Below are positions 25,691 to 37,664 of a DNA stretch of 64,000 nucleotides, one piece after another (the first letter of the stretch is position 1; every line of letters begins with the position of its first letter). The DNA is from Phoebastria nigripes (lineage: Eukaryota; Chordata; Aves; Procellariiformes; Diomedeidae): assembly GCA_035582835.1 (NCBI GenBank), contig JAYKAV010003443.1, positions 1,426,588-1,490,587 on the forward strand, written 5' to 3'. The notes beneath the pieces are model-generated. The model saw nothing but the letters and a program-made list of their open reading frames with translations. It was not told the DNA's origin and did no database searches. Position numbers and translations under genes: made by a program.

Positions 25691-25830
25691 TAGTGTGCCA
25701 ACCTCTCTGGATCCCCTAACCCACAAGCCTGTCTTTAAGAAAGGCTTTGACCACCCTGATCTACCTGGGACATCAGGCCTGCTTTGAGCAAGAGGCTGGA
25801 CAAGACAACCTCTAGAGGTCCCTTCCAACC
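25691..25830 (+). mobile_element. CR1 LINE 3'-UTR fragment, plus strand
   Basis: The plus strand reads like the end of a second CR1: CTGCTTTGAGCAAGAGGCTGG, then ACCTCTAGAGGTCCCTTCCAACC ending at 25830. The final ATTCTATGAT repeat is missing and a C/T-rich run follows. Its orientation is opposite to the CR1 at 25083-25622, so the two 3' ends form inverted arms about 700 bases apart. The left boundary is a guess: the sequence between 25623 and about 25690 belongs to neither copy as far as I can tell. Confidence 0.7.
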
Positions 25831-28800
25831 TTTTCCCTCCCCTCCCCCCCAACCTCAGCGGCTTTTCTTAGACAGACTCTGCAGAATAACAGTGTCTCAA
25901 CAACAGCTACGCTCATTTACCTTTTCACTACAGGCACCACTATAAACCTGTAAAACTAGAATTAAAAAAATACCTTTTGTAGTCTTTAGACAGAGATAGT
26001 GGTATAAGCCTTAAGCCCAGTAAGCTTCAGGGTACATTTCAAAATACACTATCACTTTGAGAAGGACTGGTTAGTGTAAAAACGGGAAGAATAAGAGCTG
26101 AAAGCAATGCACAAGCAATTAAAGCCATTGTTTGGACCGGGAGGGAATGAATGCAGGTGAACATTTCACTCAGGCGGGTCTCAGCTATTTCAGAGAGTGT
26201 GGCAAAGAGGTGCTGTGTTGATTTCTCAACTGCTACAACCAGTATCCCCAAAGTGTTATGTGAGACTTGCAAGTGTGCTAGAACTCATATCTAGCTCCAA
26301 TACTACCATTGCAAACTGGTGTGTGGACAAAGTTCAAATGACCGCTCTTTCCAGAATGAACTCTTTTTTCCTCTTTTTTTTTTTTTTTTTTTTTTTGTCA
26401 GAAGACATAGCTGAAGTCTTTCCAAACCATTCCNTTATTCCCTTCTACTGATCACAGCTTAAACCTCCTAAGTTCAGTGGCAAGAAAGTAAAAAAAAAAA
26501 AAAAAGTCACCCTGCAAAAAGCTCCCAGTGATTCTTGAAGCTTTCCTGCCATCTTGCTTTTGTCTGTCCCTTCAGAAATGTTTCCACACTATCCACTCCT
26601 CCTATTTTATGATTTCTCTGATCACAAAACTGGCATAAGGAGATCCTGGGAAAGGGATCCAAGTTCACCACTCACAGCTGCCCCCATTTTACAGTGTAAA
26701 GCTCCCTCAGTTGCTCCCATTTAATTATTTGTGATTCATAGCCCAAACCACAAATCCCTACTCCGCTCCCTTTTCTTTGGAGAATTAGACCTTTAAACTG
26801 ACGGTTTCACAGATCTGGTACATCTCTCCATCAATCAAATGAAGACAATTTCATTCTGATGTAGGGCATTTATGCATAGGTTTAAATAGTTCACGTTAAA
26901 GAGGTCTGTCTTTCAGGGACCCTGTGTTTCATTTCTTTTTTATTCTGAGTAAGTACAAACTAGCTTAAGGAAAAAAGTTCATCCAAGACTAGTGAGGGAG
27001 AGCCTNGTATTAAATGTGATAGAAAGAAAACATGGCCTAGTAATAAAAATATGACTGGAAACCCAGAGACGTGAATTATAGACTTCATTTCTCATCTGAC
27101 TTGGCAAGTTGTGTTAAATCCTATGAGTTCCAAGTGAAAACATTTTCTTGTACCACTGCTATAAGTATTGCTCATTAATGTTCACAGTCCTCTGAGATTC
27201 CCAGATAAAAGACATCATGCAAGCTACAAAAGTCACACAGCCATATGTTTTTCTGTTTTACTTTGCTGGCTTAACTTGTGATAAATGCTCATTGATTCTT
27301 CTGTATGACATAACTGCAGGCATTAAACCTCCTGTACCACTGTGACATGTGTTGCAGTTTGCGGCTCTGAACCTCTCGCCTTTAAATTTTAGGCAAGTTT
27401 ACTTTTCCATTATACAACGCACCAGGTATTTTCTGAAATGCACTCAGGATCAGTACTGACTTGTTAAGCTTTCTTATTTCCTAAGTAGACTAAATGCATC
27501 NGTTTTCTTGATTCTGCAGCGTATTGAACTCAGATGCAGTCAGTCATGCAACAGGCTAGTGGAAGAAGTATATACACAGACTGGGTCTCCTAATGACTGA
27601 CAATAAAATGCGCATAGTAGGGATACTGAAATCCAGGATATCAAATAGATTTTCCCACAAAAAGGCATGAAGCAAAAGCTGCTCAAGAAGGTTATTCTTC
27701 TCTGTTTTAAAATGTTGCTTTGGGAGTTAACAAAAACTCCCAAAGGAAGCAGTCAGCAAATCGACAGAGATGGCACTTAAAAGATTCAAGTAACAAAACA
27801 ACTGAAAAGTTTTAACAGGTCTCTAAGGCTGAACAATTTGTTCCCACCAGGAGATTTCTCTGTGGAAGTCCATCTTATATTACAAGTGACAAAACACCAG
27901 CAGAGCAAGTAATAAGTGTCTCTGAAATCAATCAAATGCAATTATTTTACTGCAGCTATATTTTTTATTGTTGTTTCTAAAGATTACTATATTTTATTAG
28001 TGCTGCCACCACTAAAAACTTATTTTATACCACAATTTTGCCTCACAAAGAGATGCGGCAATTTCATTTTTTGGCCTTCTATTCTATTGTTATTTTGTGT
28101 TTTACACTTTTACTGTGTTACAGAATCACAGCAGCAGGCCCTGGAGGAAGCCACTTGGTTAATCCATTTTAGCCTTCTGTATCACAGAAGATATGTCACT
28201 AAATTCTCCTCACTAATCTCAACTAATCTTTTCAAGTTATTTTCATTTTAGATTTATGCAGAGGAATAAAAGGAGAAAAGTAATTTGTTGCAAGAAGCAG
28301 CAGGAAAACAACCTCTTACTGCAGTATTACTACACTGTCAGTTCTTACAAAAACAGACCTGAGGTCCAACACATCTGATGTGTGAGAAGCTCCCATATGG
28401 GGGACAGACCATGCATACAGAACAAGTGAATCTAATGATAAGAACTGAATATTTCTCCATCGGGTTAGGTTTGCTCCCATTCCCATTATTCCTCCTACAG
28501 AACAAGCAAGTTTTCAAGAAGTTTATAGATTGGGAGGGAGTAGTTGATTTTCTTCCGTGTACACCAGTATCACCTCCTGGGACACTAGTGAAATTTCTGT
28601 TTTCTTTCCATACATGTTTACTCTTAGGCAACACCTATTTCTCAACCTCATCAATATTCATCTGCCATTTCATCATGAATGACAAATAAACAAGAAAGGA
28701 AGGAAGGTAATATTTCTGAGAAGTTTGAAGTTACTTGTTAACAAACTTGTGAAAATTGGCAGGAATCCATCTACCAGTGGCTTCACAGAAGACCTTGCCC

Positions 28801-31800
28801 AAAAGCTAAGTAACAAGCTAAGCAAAAAAAGCTACTGGCTCTTCACGCCCAGCTACACAGACAGTAACCCATGTTCCTTTAGTTTCCCTAGCTGATGCAG
28901 AAAACCTGAGCTGCAGGTGAGAGCCCTGGGGGTCTCCAGCACCAGTATTTGATTCGGTACCTGTCTACTTGGCTATAAATCAAGAACACCCCAAGTATAA
29001 CAGAAGAAGGGAAAATCAGGTCCAGGTACATCTAAAGAGGTCTGAAAAAGTTTTTCTTTGTCTTCTGCACAAAGCTGTTTTCAGCTGGAGGTCAACTGCT
29101 TCAGACTAATTGCAGTTTTATTTCATGAGCATTAGCTACCTACCAATCACCATACAGCAGCACCAATGAACTATAAGTATTTTGGGTCGCCCTTTTAATC
29201 ACTTCTCATCCCTCATCATTAGTTGCTGGCTTCACTGCAAATTTCATCATCCATCCTGGATGAAAAGCACACACTTCCGTGCTACTGGTACAAGATACCA
29301 AAGCAGTGACAATCTTTGTTTTCTCAAACCAAGAAAAAAGAAAGCATCATAACTGTCTTCATTTTTTCTCAGAAACCCTTTCACTCAATCCCCTGCAGTT
29401 TTTCTTGCACATTAATTTATGCTAAATCGAATACTGAGTGACTTTGCTCAGCTTTACTCAACTGATCACAAAGAAAACCACAGACATTGGAAAATACCTC
29501 GGCACATATCTAAACCCAGACAAACTCAGGTCTAACAAAAACATGCAACTATTCTTCATCAAATATATCTCCTTTATTCTTCTATCATTTCTACATAATG
29601 TTTTAGGGGGGGAAAAATGCCCCAGGTTTCCATTTCCAAGGATGAAAAGGTAAACTGATTTGATGACTTTCAATAATTATTTAGGGCCATGGCCTCAAAG
29701 TGAAGAATTCTTACTTGCTTCTATCCCCAAGATCTATTCACTCTTACACCTACCATCTGGTTCAGTTTTGCCCAGAAAAACGCTACTTTTTCTTTCAGAG
29801 TCAATTCTAATTTAAGTTTGAAAAATGAACTTTAATATATAGACTGGGAAGCAGATAAAGATAATTGCCACTTTAGTTGCATGTGATTAGAACAATTCAA
29901 ATTGCTCACAGCTAATTCATTCTCTTGACTTCCACTCTGTTTCACTAATCTTCTCAGAGCGTACCATGCCATGCATAGAAAAGACCATCATGGGGTCCTA
30001 GATGCTAAGCTAAAATCAGAATGTAGTAACAAACATTTAAATACAACATCTTAATTTTATAATCCCTTGCCTTTATGTCAATTATATCCCTACAGATGGT
30101 TTCTTCACAGCCCTCTAAACTTCCATAATCCCTTTCCTCATACATAAATCCTTCCACTCTGTTTGTCATGTAGATGCTCTAGGACACATGCTCTACAATT
30201 TTAGTACATCTTTCTTCAAAATAGAGTGAACTAAGTTGGGCAATAAATGTCAGATGAAGACAAAATGAGTTCTACAAAGTGACAGCAGAACACTCCTAGA
30301 CTTACAGCCCACTTTATGCAAGCCAGCATCTTATTAAACTTTATTACTGCTGCTCACTGGTCAAGGAATTTAAATAACGTGTGTATTAATACACCTCAAT
30401 CAATTTCTCCTTAGGCATGTATGAACATATTTGAAATTCTGTGAATTGAAGCCACAGATCATCCGTCACATTCTCCTTTTAAGAGCTGGCTGCATCATCA
30501 TACAACTGTACAATGCGGCAACAAAAGACAAACCTTTGTGTGGATACGGAACTATTTCAAACAACAACAAAAGGAGCACAGTTAACTACTGATTGATTCC
30601 CCTCTGCTACGTATAATTGTTCCCTCTCCTTACCAGCTTGCTTCAGTGAAAAAGCTGCTTATTTTATGCTTTTGAACACGTTTTCAGAAGGGTAAGGGAA
30701 GGACAACTCTGGGAAATTACAAGATCTTTGTTCTGCATGACAGAATTATGACAGAGTGTGAATTTGCATAAAGTTCACTTTCCTTCAGAGAAATTTAATT
30801 TCTCTGCAGAGGTTTATACGCCTTAGGAATTCAGAGACTGGATTTGTTTGGCTTTGTGCAACACTCACCATCTGGCTTCTTGTGTCCCTTCCATAGAAAA
30901 GTTTACTTTCCTGTCAATTCTGTGTATTTGAGATGTTTTTAATCTTTCTTTTGAGATCTTAGAAATGGCTCCACAGAGTCTGGCACGTAGCAGCATTTAG
31001 AGAACTTCACTGAGTGAAAATTAGTCATTTATTGTGCTGTGTGCCAGCTGTACTTTTGCCTGTTGTGTCTGTTTTCCTGACTGCAGAGAGGCCATTGAGT
31101 AAAAGAACACAAGCATGAAAACCCTCTCTGTTCTTCATACACTGTGGGCTTGGAGACCCACCAGGATCTTGCAGTTGCTTGCTTTCTACCGCCTATTGAA
31201 AGGATAAGGTGAATCTTCAATACACAGAGTTGCTAAGGTGTCATTTGCATTTTTGCCAGTATATCTACAAACACCAAAAAAACCTCCCCAAATTTAAAGT
31301 GTTTAAAATGTCTGCCTCCCTATGATGGCAACTACTTATCCAGCTTGTGGTCTATTCCACCATAGTGGGGANGAAATACTTCTCCCCCATCTGGCTGTTC
31401 ATTGACTCCAACACTGAAATCCACAGTTTCCACCCATTTGGGAGCATTTTCTGTTCCCTTTTTCTAACCAAATCTCTCTTCTGACTTTCTCAGCCTTTCC
31501 TTGCACACCCTCCCTGTTACCAATCTTATTCTTCACTTCCTCCAAGTCTATTTCAAATGGAAACAACTTTTCCCTTTATTTCACTCTGAAAATAAAGCAG
31601 GAAAAGGAGAGGAAAAGGAAGAAAGATGATGAAATGTGAAAAAACAGAGGAGATTGTTAGAAATACGTCCATCTAAGGACAATGAAGAGGTAGAGGCAAA
31701 GCTGGCAGCAGAATAGCAAGGAAGTCAATGTGGCAACACTATTGGTAGGGGAAGGAAAGTGCAGCACTACCGGATGGGACAGAGATCCGTATCCATGTGC

Positions 31801-33825
31801 TATATTCGGCAGACGCAGGTCTCAGTTTTCCTTCACTGCCTTGAAAATTATCCTTTCTCTTCCACTGACAAATGAAAAGCATCTCACATGAAAAAACAGA
31901 AATCCTTTGAAACGCTGACACTACACACTGTTCTTGGAGTATATGGCTGTGTAACTCGGGAGGAGCGTTGTTTACTTGCAGATAGCTCTGCAGGCTCTCC
32001 ATGTGCAGCCATCCCACAGGAGAGAGTGGCAGCAGGAGACAAAGCCCTGGCAGAGTCATGCGTCTGACAGAAATCTCCAAACAAGTTATTTAACCGACAT
32101 GGGGAAGTAGACAACCTGCTTAAGGCTCCTGATCCCAAGTGACTCACATCTGTTGGCTGTATATGCCTCTACAAGCATTTGTATNTGAAACTCTCCCTTT
32201 GCGTGGGCAGAAATAAAAGATTAGCAAACACTAGCTGGGGTAGTGGCCTCTGACTCACGCGGAGGGAACACAGAGGTGCGTTTGTGCGAAGCAGGTTACT
32301 GCAGTATCTGAAGTCTGAAGCTGCACTTGTTTGTTTGTTTACCCACAGACCTTAAGTTTGAGTTCATCCTCATTTCCATGCAAACATGAGCTGCCGCGTG
32401 AATCAGCGCTGAGAATCCTCCCTCCTGCGTGTCTGCATGGCACTCCATGTTCTCCGTGTTACCCCATTCCTGTCTTCACTACAGGGCATTTTTTTTTCCT
32501 CCATAAGCACAGTGAGACAGATGAGGTGCAATGAAAATAAGGGACATTCGACATCCATGGTTAGATGTAGTCCAGCACCATACAGCCTGGGACACTGACG
32601 CAGGATTAGGCTGAGACACATAAGCTCCCAAGTGTTCTCATTACAAACAAGACAGCAAGTGACCATCAACTAAAATGTTGAAGAAAAGTCAAGAAATACA
32701 CAGCACGATACTCTACACATAGCATAAACAATTCTGGGTGCAAAGAGGGATTTAAACTTGCAGTGCTTTATATCCATCTATGTAATCTCAGTTGTGTCAG
32801 CAGATGCCAGTTTGGCAGCCAGTAGTTACCATCTGAGGAGGGCTCAGCCCCAAGAGCCTGAATCCAGCAAGTTTCTCAGGTGTCCCCAGGAGAGCCTACG
32901 TGAGCGTTACCTGTAACACACTTGTATCTCTTCTGGTGTTTTCCCTGTGTCAGCTTTTCCAAGCCAATTCACAAATTTAAGAATAATTCAGCAAATAACC
33001 TATCTGGGCAAAAAACATTGCAGGGGCTAGCTTGACAAAACAGAAAATATTGACATTGATGCCCAGCGCAGAGGAAGTTCCCAGGAAAAAAAAAAAACAG
33101 TAGTCAGTGAGTTTCAGAGAGAAGTCTGCAGAGGTTTAAGAGAAGTGTTCAAAGCAAGAGAACATTTGGCAGCCTACCCTGATGCCACTCTTTCATTTTA
33201 ACAACATAATGACACCAATTTTTTAGGTAAAGGCTTGCCTTTCGAATGACAACTTCGGGTTTTTTCCCAAGTTCCTGAACTGTCACCAAAATTGCCTCTG
33301 CTGCAGCAAGGCACCCAAGAAGGCATGATACAAGTGACATGATCTACACAGTATGGGTTAGAAAAATGTGGAGCCTTTCAGGCTTCAGCGAAAACACAAA
33401 CTAACTAGTCTTGTACTTGTTTTATAGTAATTTTATGTTCGTATTTATCACCTGCAAACCAGCACACTTCTTTGCTCAAAACGCCATATTGTCATTATTA
33501 TTCCATAGCTATTTTCATGAGGTTAACCCACACAACAGGATATCAAGCTAATCATCAGAAACACTTCGGAATATGAATATTCATAATAAAATCTGGTGCA
33601 TACCCCAAATTGGGACCATTTCCATCACTGAGAGATAAGTTATCAGGAGGCCAGTCAAAATACAGGTTCCCTACACTTAGGATCCTTCTCATACAAATAA
33701 GTTCCACAAACTTGGAAAATAAAATGCCCTTTTACATGTGCAGTACACAGAAGGAATTTCCTTGTTCACATGTATGCCAAAGCCCCATACCAATACAGAG
33801 ATATAGATATATTTTAAGAAAAAAA
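25831..33825. other. non-coding unique sequence
   Basis: No gene or interspersed repeat is recognised over 8 kb. It includes T23 (26374-26396), A16 (26490-26505), a pyrimidine-rich stretch near 31430-31560 and a purine-rich stretch near 31590-31720. Very few Ns occur between 27.5 and 31.3 kb. All open frames are short (up to 113 codons) and unrecognised. Confidence 0.55.
26374..26396 (+). repeat. poly-T tract
   Basis: Twenty-three T follow a T-rich lead-in. A run of 16 A lies about 90 bases further on (26490-26505). The two runs could pair in single-stranded form but have no recognised function. Confidence 0.9.
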
Positions 33826-33890
33826 NNNNNNNNNNNNNNNNNNNNNNNNNNNNNNNNNNNNNNNNNNNNNNNNNNNNNNNNNNNNNNNNN
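33826..33890. other. assembly gap of 65 Ns
   Basis: This is the only multi-base gap in the window. It is flanked on the left by AAGAAAAAAA and on the right by CAAAAAACCCACACACAG, so the missing sequence is probably another A-rich tract that could not be assembled. Open frames that run through the Ns have no meaning. Confidence 0.98.
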
Positions 33891-35721
33891 CAAAAAACCC
33901 ACACACAGTAGAAGAAAAGTTATGCTGACAGTATAAAGTCCTCCCATCCTCCTTGCAGTACCTTTGGCCATCTGACTCACTTTCAACACAGTGGTGTGAG
34001 CGTCCCTTCGATAACTGTTGCACGACTACATCCTTTACCTATCTACCAAAACCTACGGGTGTCTGGACAAGAACACTGTATTTGTTCGTGTTGGTCTCCA
34101 GTCCTAAATGCATTTCTACCTAAGTCAGTTTAATGATCTAGATATCACAAAAGTTTTCTGCTGTCTCTCGTGTATTCTTTCATGTAAATACCTAATATGG
34201 TTTTCATCCCCTTCTTCACCTTGCTCCTAAGGAGGAAGGGAAATCAAGGCACTCAAAACTTCTCTCTCAGTGACAGTACTCTGTACTGTTATGGCAACTG
34301 CCCAACCACGAATGAAGTATTTGTGTTAAATAGCATATATAAAGTAAGCACCCTAGGGTAAGACCTGCCATTTTTACCAGCAGATGGAGCAGCGAGATCC
34401 TGCATCTAGAAATGCAGGACACACACTTCTGGCTTTGTTTCCCACTCACAAGTTTTCCAATTTTCCTACCTGCTTTTTGTAAACTCTGCTAGATGAAAGA
34501 GACTGTGCAAGAAGCGACTGATTCTTCCTCATGGAGGAGAAACGTGAGTCGCCTTTTGGCTCCAACTGCACTGCCTGGGGTTTTGCAGATTCCAGGTCCA
34601 GCAGGCTATGTCTTCTTCAGGCCCACTAGCCGTGAAGCGCCTCCTGAAGTCTGCATAAACTCTAAGTTTATTCTAAAACTTATGATTCATATGCTGGACT
34701 GTATGTCATTTATGTTCATCTCATTCTTCCAAATTCAAAGCAGCTCCCAATATAGTGTGTACCCGTGTTCAAGCATAAGAAAGTAGAGTTCATGCAAATG
34801 TTTTCCTGCTCCTCTGCCATCTCAGAGGGGATTTAATCATCATGCGTAGGCAGAAGTTATCTTAGAGAGCTCAGGTAGCAGTTTGTTGCAAGAAGGGATA
34901 TAGCTGAACTTCACCTTAACATTGTCTTTCTCTAAATGTAAAACTATTCCATGAAAACATGTTTCAAGAATACTGACTTTAAACAATATTACATTCATAT
35001 ATGCAGGAGTATATATACATGCATATATGCATACACATCTAAAATCATACATTTCATATGTGTGACATATATTACACGTAAAATACACACACACACACAC
35101 ACACAGAGCTTAAGCCATCTCTGGAGCTGGTTTTCTGAAGCTCCTGCGTGCAGGGTCTTTTAGCTCTGCATTCAAAGACCACAAAAGGCAGCAGGGAGGG
35201 CAAGGTTTTGGAGGCTCCCTTGGCGATGGTTGTTAGCTGTGGCAGGTAAGCAACCACCCGNGGATATAAATTGCCAGTGGAAGCAGCCAGGTACCCAGCA
35301 CTTTTGAAAAATCACATATTTAAATAGGAGCTAGGGCAGTATTCACAATACCTAACACTTTAGGTACCTAATTTCTGTTTCCAAGTTCGACAGCTTTTCT
35401 TCTTGTGTTACCACTGAATAGAAACAGCTCCTAAATAGGGAGGTTTAAACATTGGAAACATCTAAAATTATATAGTGTGAATACGCTCCCTTCTTTCCAN
35501 CTTCCAGCTCTCCCCTCCTCCCAGAAAGTGTATCTTGAAGTTCCTATTAAAAACACAGTGTCAGATGGATGTATTTCATATATAAACATAAAATTGCTAT
35601 ACATATATACGTGTATGCACTTACACANGGCAAGGAGAGCGCTGTCTGTAATTCACCACTGCTTTGTTTAGTCTTGGGCACCAAAGCAACAGATAAAATT
35701 ACCCTGGCACCCCCCAGGTAC
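33891..35721. other. non-coding unique sequence
   Basis: No gene is recognised. It contains an (AC)n microsatellite at 35085-35105, preceded by TA/CA-rich sequence from about 34995, with isolated Ns at 35261, 35500 and 35627. Short frames are not supported as coding. Confidence 0.55.
35085..35105 (+). repeat. (AC)n microsatellite
   Basis: About ten uninterrupted AC dinucleotides, likely polymorphic in length, preceded by a TATA/CATA-rich stretch. Confidence 0.95.
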
Positions 35722-35726
35722 CACTG
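35722..35726 (+). repeat. target-site duplication of solo LTR (left)
   Basis: CACTG lies directly before the LTR and is repeated exactly at 36321-36325 after it. Five-base duplications fit the class III (ERVL-type) group of endogenous retroviruses, though some other groups also give 5 bp. Confidence 0.85.
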
Positions 35727-36320
35727 TGTCGTTGTTTAACTCCAGCTGGCAACTAAGCACCACACAGCCACTTGCTCACTCCCCTCACAGTGGGATGGGG
35801 GAGAGAATCAGAAGGGTAAAATGAGAAAACTTGTGGGTTGAGATAAAGACAGTTTAACAGGTAAAGCAAAAGCCATGCACACAAGCAAAGCAACACAAGG
35901 AATTCATTCACTGCTTCCCATCGGCAGGCAGGTGTTCAGCCATCTCCAGGAAAGCAGGGCTCCATCATGTGCAATGGTTACTTGGGAAGACAAATGCCAT
36001 CACTCCGAATGTCCCCCCTTCCTCCTTCTTCCCCCNGCTTTATATGCCGAGCATGACGTCACATGGTATGGAATATCCCTTCGGTCAGTTGGGGTCAGCT
36101 GTCCTGGCTGTGTCCCCTCCCAACTTCTTGTGCACCCCCAGCCTCCTCGCTGGTGGGGTGGGGTGAGAAGCAGNAAAGGCCTTGACTCTGTGTAAGCACT
36201 GCTCAGCAGTAACGAAAACATCCCTGTGTTATCAACACTGTTTTCAGCACAAATCCAAAACATAGCCCCATACTAGCTACTATGAAGAAAGTTAACTCTA
36301 TCCCAGCCAAAACCAGCACA
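35727..36320 (-). mobile_element. solitary endogenous retrovirus LTR
   Basis: A 594-base element is bounded by TGTCGTTG on the left and CCAGCACA on the right, so on the minus strand it begins TGTGCTGG and ends with CGACA, the TG...CA ends required of an LTR. It is flanked by a perfect 5-bp duplication, CACTG. I recognise the sequence as a widespread neoavian LTR family from several phrases, for example AATTCATTCACTGCTTCCC and the CTATGAAGAAAGTTAACTC end. No gag, pol or env sequence adjoins either side, so this is a solo LTR left by recombination between the two LTRs of a provirus. The minus orientation follows from the TATA box. No canonical AATAAA is seen on the minus strand downstream of it. 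Open frames inside (such as 35875-36195) are not viral genes. Two Ns occur, at 36036 and 36174. Confidence 0.92.
36039..36061 (-). promoter_or_regulatory. LTR promoter: CRE-like site and TATA box
   Basis: On the minus strand a perfect palindromic cAMP-response element, TGACGTCA (36054-36061), lies nine bases before TATAAA (36039-36044). This is the normal arrangement of a retroviral U3 core promoter and would drive transcription toward lower coordinates. CRE sites bind CREB/ATF factors. Whether this copy is still active cannot be told from the sequence, and no host exon is known downstream. Confidence 0.75.
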
Positions 36321-36325
36321 CACTG
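36321..36325 (+). repeat. target-site duplication of solo LTR (right)
   Basis: CACTG, identical to 35722-35726, marks the right edge of the LTR insertion. Confidence 0.85.
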
Positions 36326-37608
36326 ATCAGAGAAATGTGAAGTATGTGCCTGCTGGGCTGTGCAATTTCTGCATTTTTGATGTCTCTTCAGTCTGTTCTC
36401 TCATACAAGTCAAGCAAGGAGAGAATATAAATGTCAATAAGTTCCTGCATATTACCTGCTCCTTTTTCACTTAATCCCTTTTTGGGTTTGTGAGCTTCAA
36501 GTAATTGCAAAAAGATGGTGGTGCTTTTGTGGGGAGGAGTTACCATTATGCAGACCTACACTTCTGTAACAAGGTCCTTGTTTAACTTCCACTCTCAATA
36601 CAAGCTCTGACAACATCTGGGACACACAGAGGGATGCTTCATATTTAAATTCTGAGGAGAATCAGCATCATCCTAGTATCAGATATCACAGCTCTTTTTG
36701 GTATAATCCAGTTGCAGCTTCATTTTCTTGTAGTTATTAAGCCTTACACAAATCAGCAAAATTACTTGATAGATATTTCTTACCTTTTTCCCCCAAACAG
36801 TTCCTTCTCCCCTATTTCTCTTCATGGAAGAATCCTACAGAAAATAAACTCTGTTGACCTTCTTATGCCACTCAGTAGAATTTAACTGAAAATTGTATTC
36901 CTCTTAAAAAAATCTGTAGAATNGCTTTCACTTGAGACAGTGCAGGTTGTCATTTCCTTTAGATTTTTAGACCTGGGTTTATGGATGTTTCTGTATAAAT
37001 AATACTGATTTGTCTATTAAACTCATGGAAATCTGGCTCTGAACTTTTGTGGGTTTATTTCTTTATTTAACCTATCTTAATAGTTGTGAAAATANACCTG
37101 TTGCTCTATTTGCCCACAAAAGCTAGACAGTAAAACAATTCAAGTGCTGTACCCCTGAGCTGAAGATAACACGCTCGAGTAGACACTTCTATTCCTGCAC
37201 CTCAATTTTCCCTGTGCCAAAGCAACCNACAGCATTAAACCCTTCTGGGGGCTGAGACGTGTCTGTGGGCACCTGGACTGCAGTAAGCTCAGACAGCTAT
37301 TCTGTGCAAGAGCTATATTTTGTTCAGCAACTGAAACAAAATCTTGGGGACAACTGAATCTATTGACTAATGAGTTGACTACTGAAATGGGAGCAAAAAT
37401 GGAAAAAACCACCCTACACTGTTTAAATGAATCCTTTCCATTTTTCAAACTAGATTCCCAAGCTTCTGAGGTTAGATTCACCAACACAGAAAGAAACAAG
37501 CCTCCAGAGCCAACGGCTTTCCTTTCCCCCACTGCTAATTCCAGCCAGGGATCTGACACTCAAAAGAGACGTGAGAAAAAATTATCCTCACATCACCAGA
37601 TATCCATG
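36326..37608. other. non-coding unique sequence
   Basis: No gene or transposable element is recognised. The 139-codon minus-strand frame at 37140-37559 is unrecognised and contains an N. Confidence 0.55.
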
Positions 37609-37664
37609 CAGTTGGACTAGATGATCCTTGTAGGTCCTTTCCAACTGGAACTATTCTATTCTAT
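37609..37664 (+). mobile_element. very short CR1 LINE 3' end
   Basis: Only about 56 bases remain: GTTGGACTAGATGATCC, TAGGTCCTTTCCAACTGGAA and a terminal CTATTCTATTCTAT repeat. The terminal repeat at the right places it on the plus strand. It is 5'-truncated to the 3'-UTR stem alone. Confidence 0.88.

Noticed and set aside
33610..34023. Frames crossing the N gap
   Set aside because: They include 65 Ns translated as unknown residues, so they carry no coding evidence.
35875..36195. Open frame inside the LTR
   Set aside because: It lies wholly within the solo LTR and antisense to it. LTRs of this kind do not encode a protein there, and it contains Ns.
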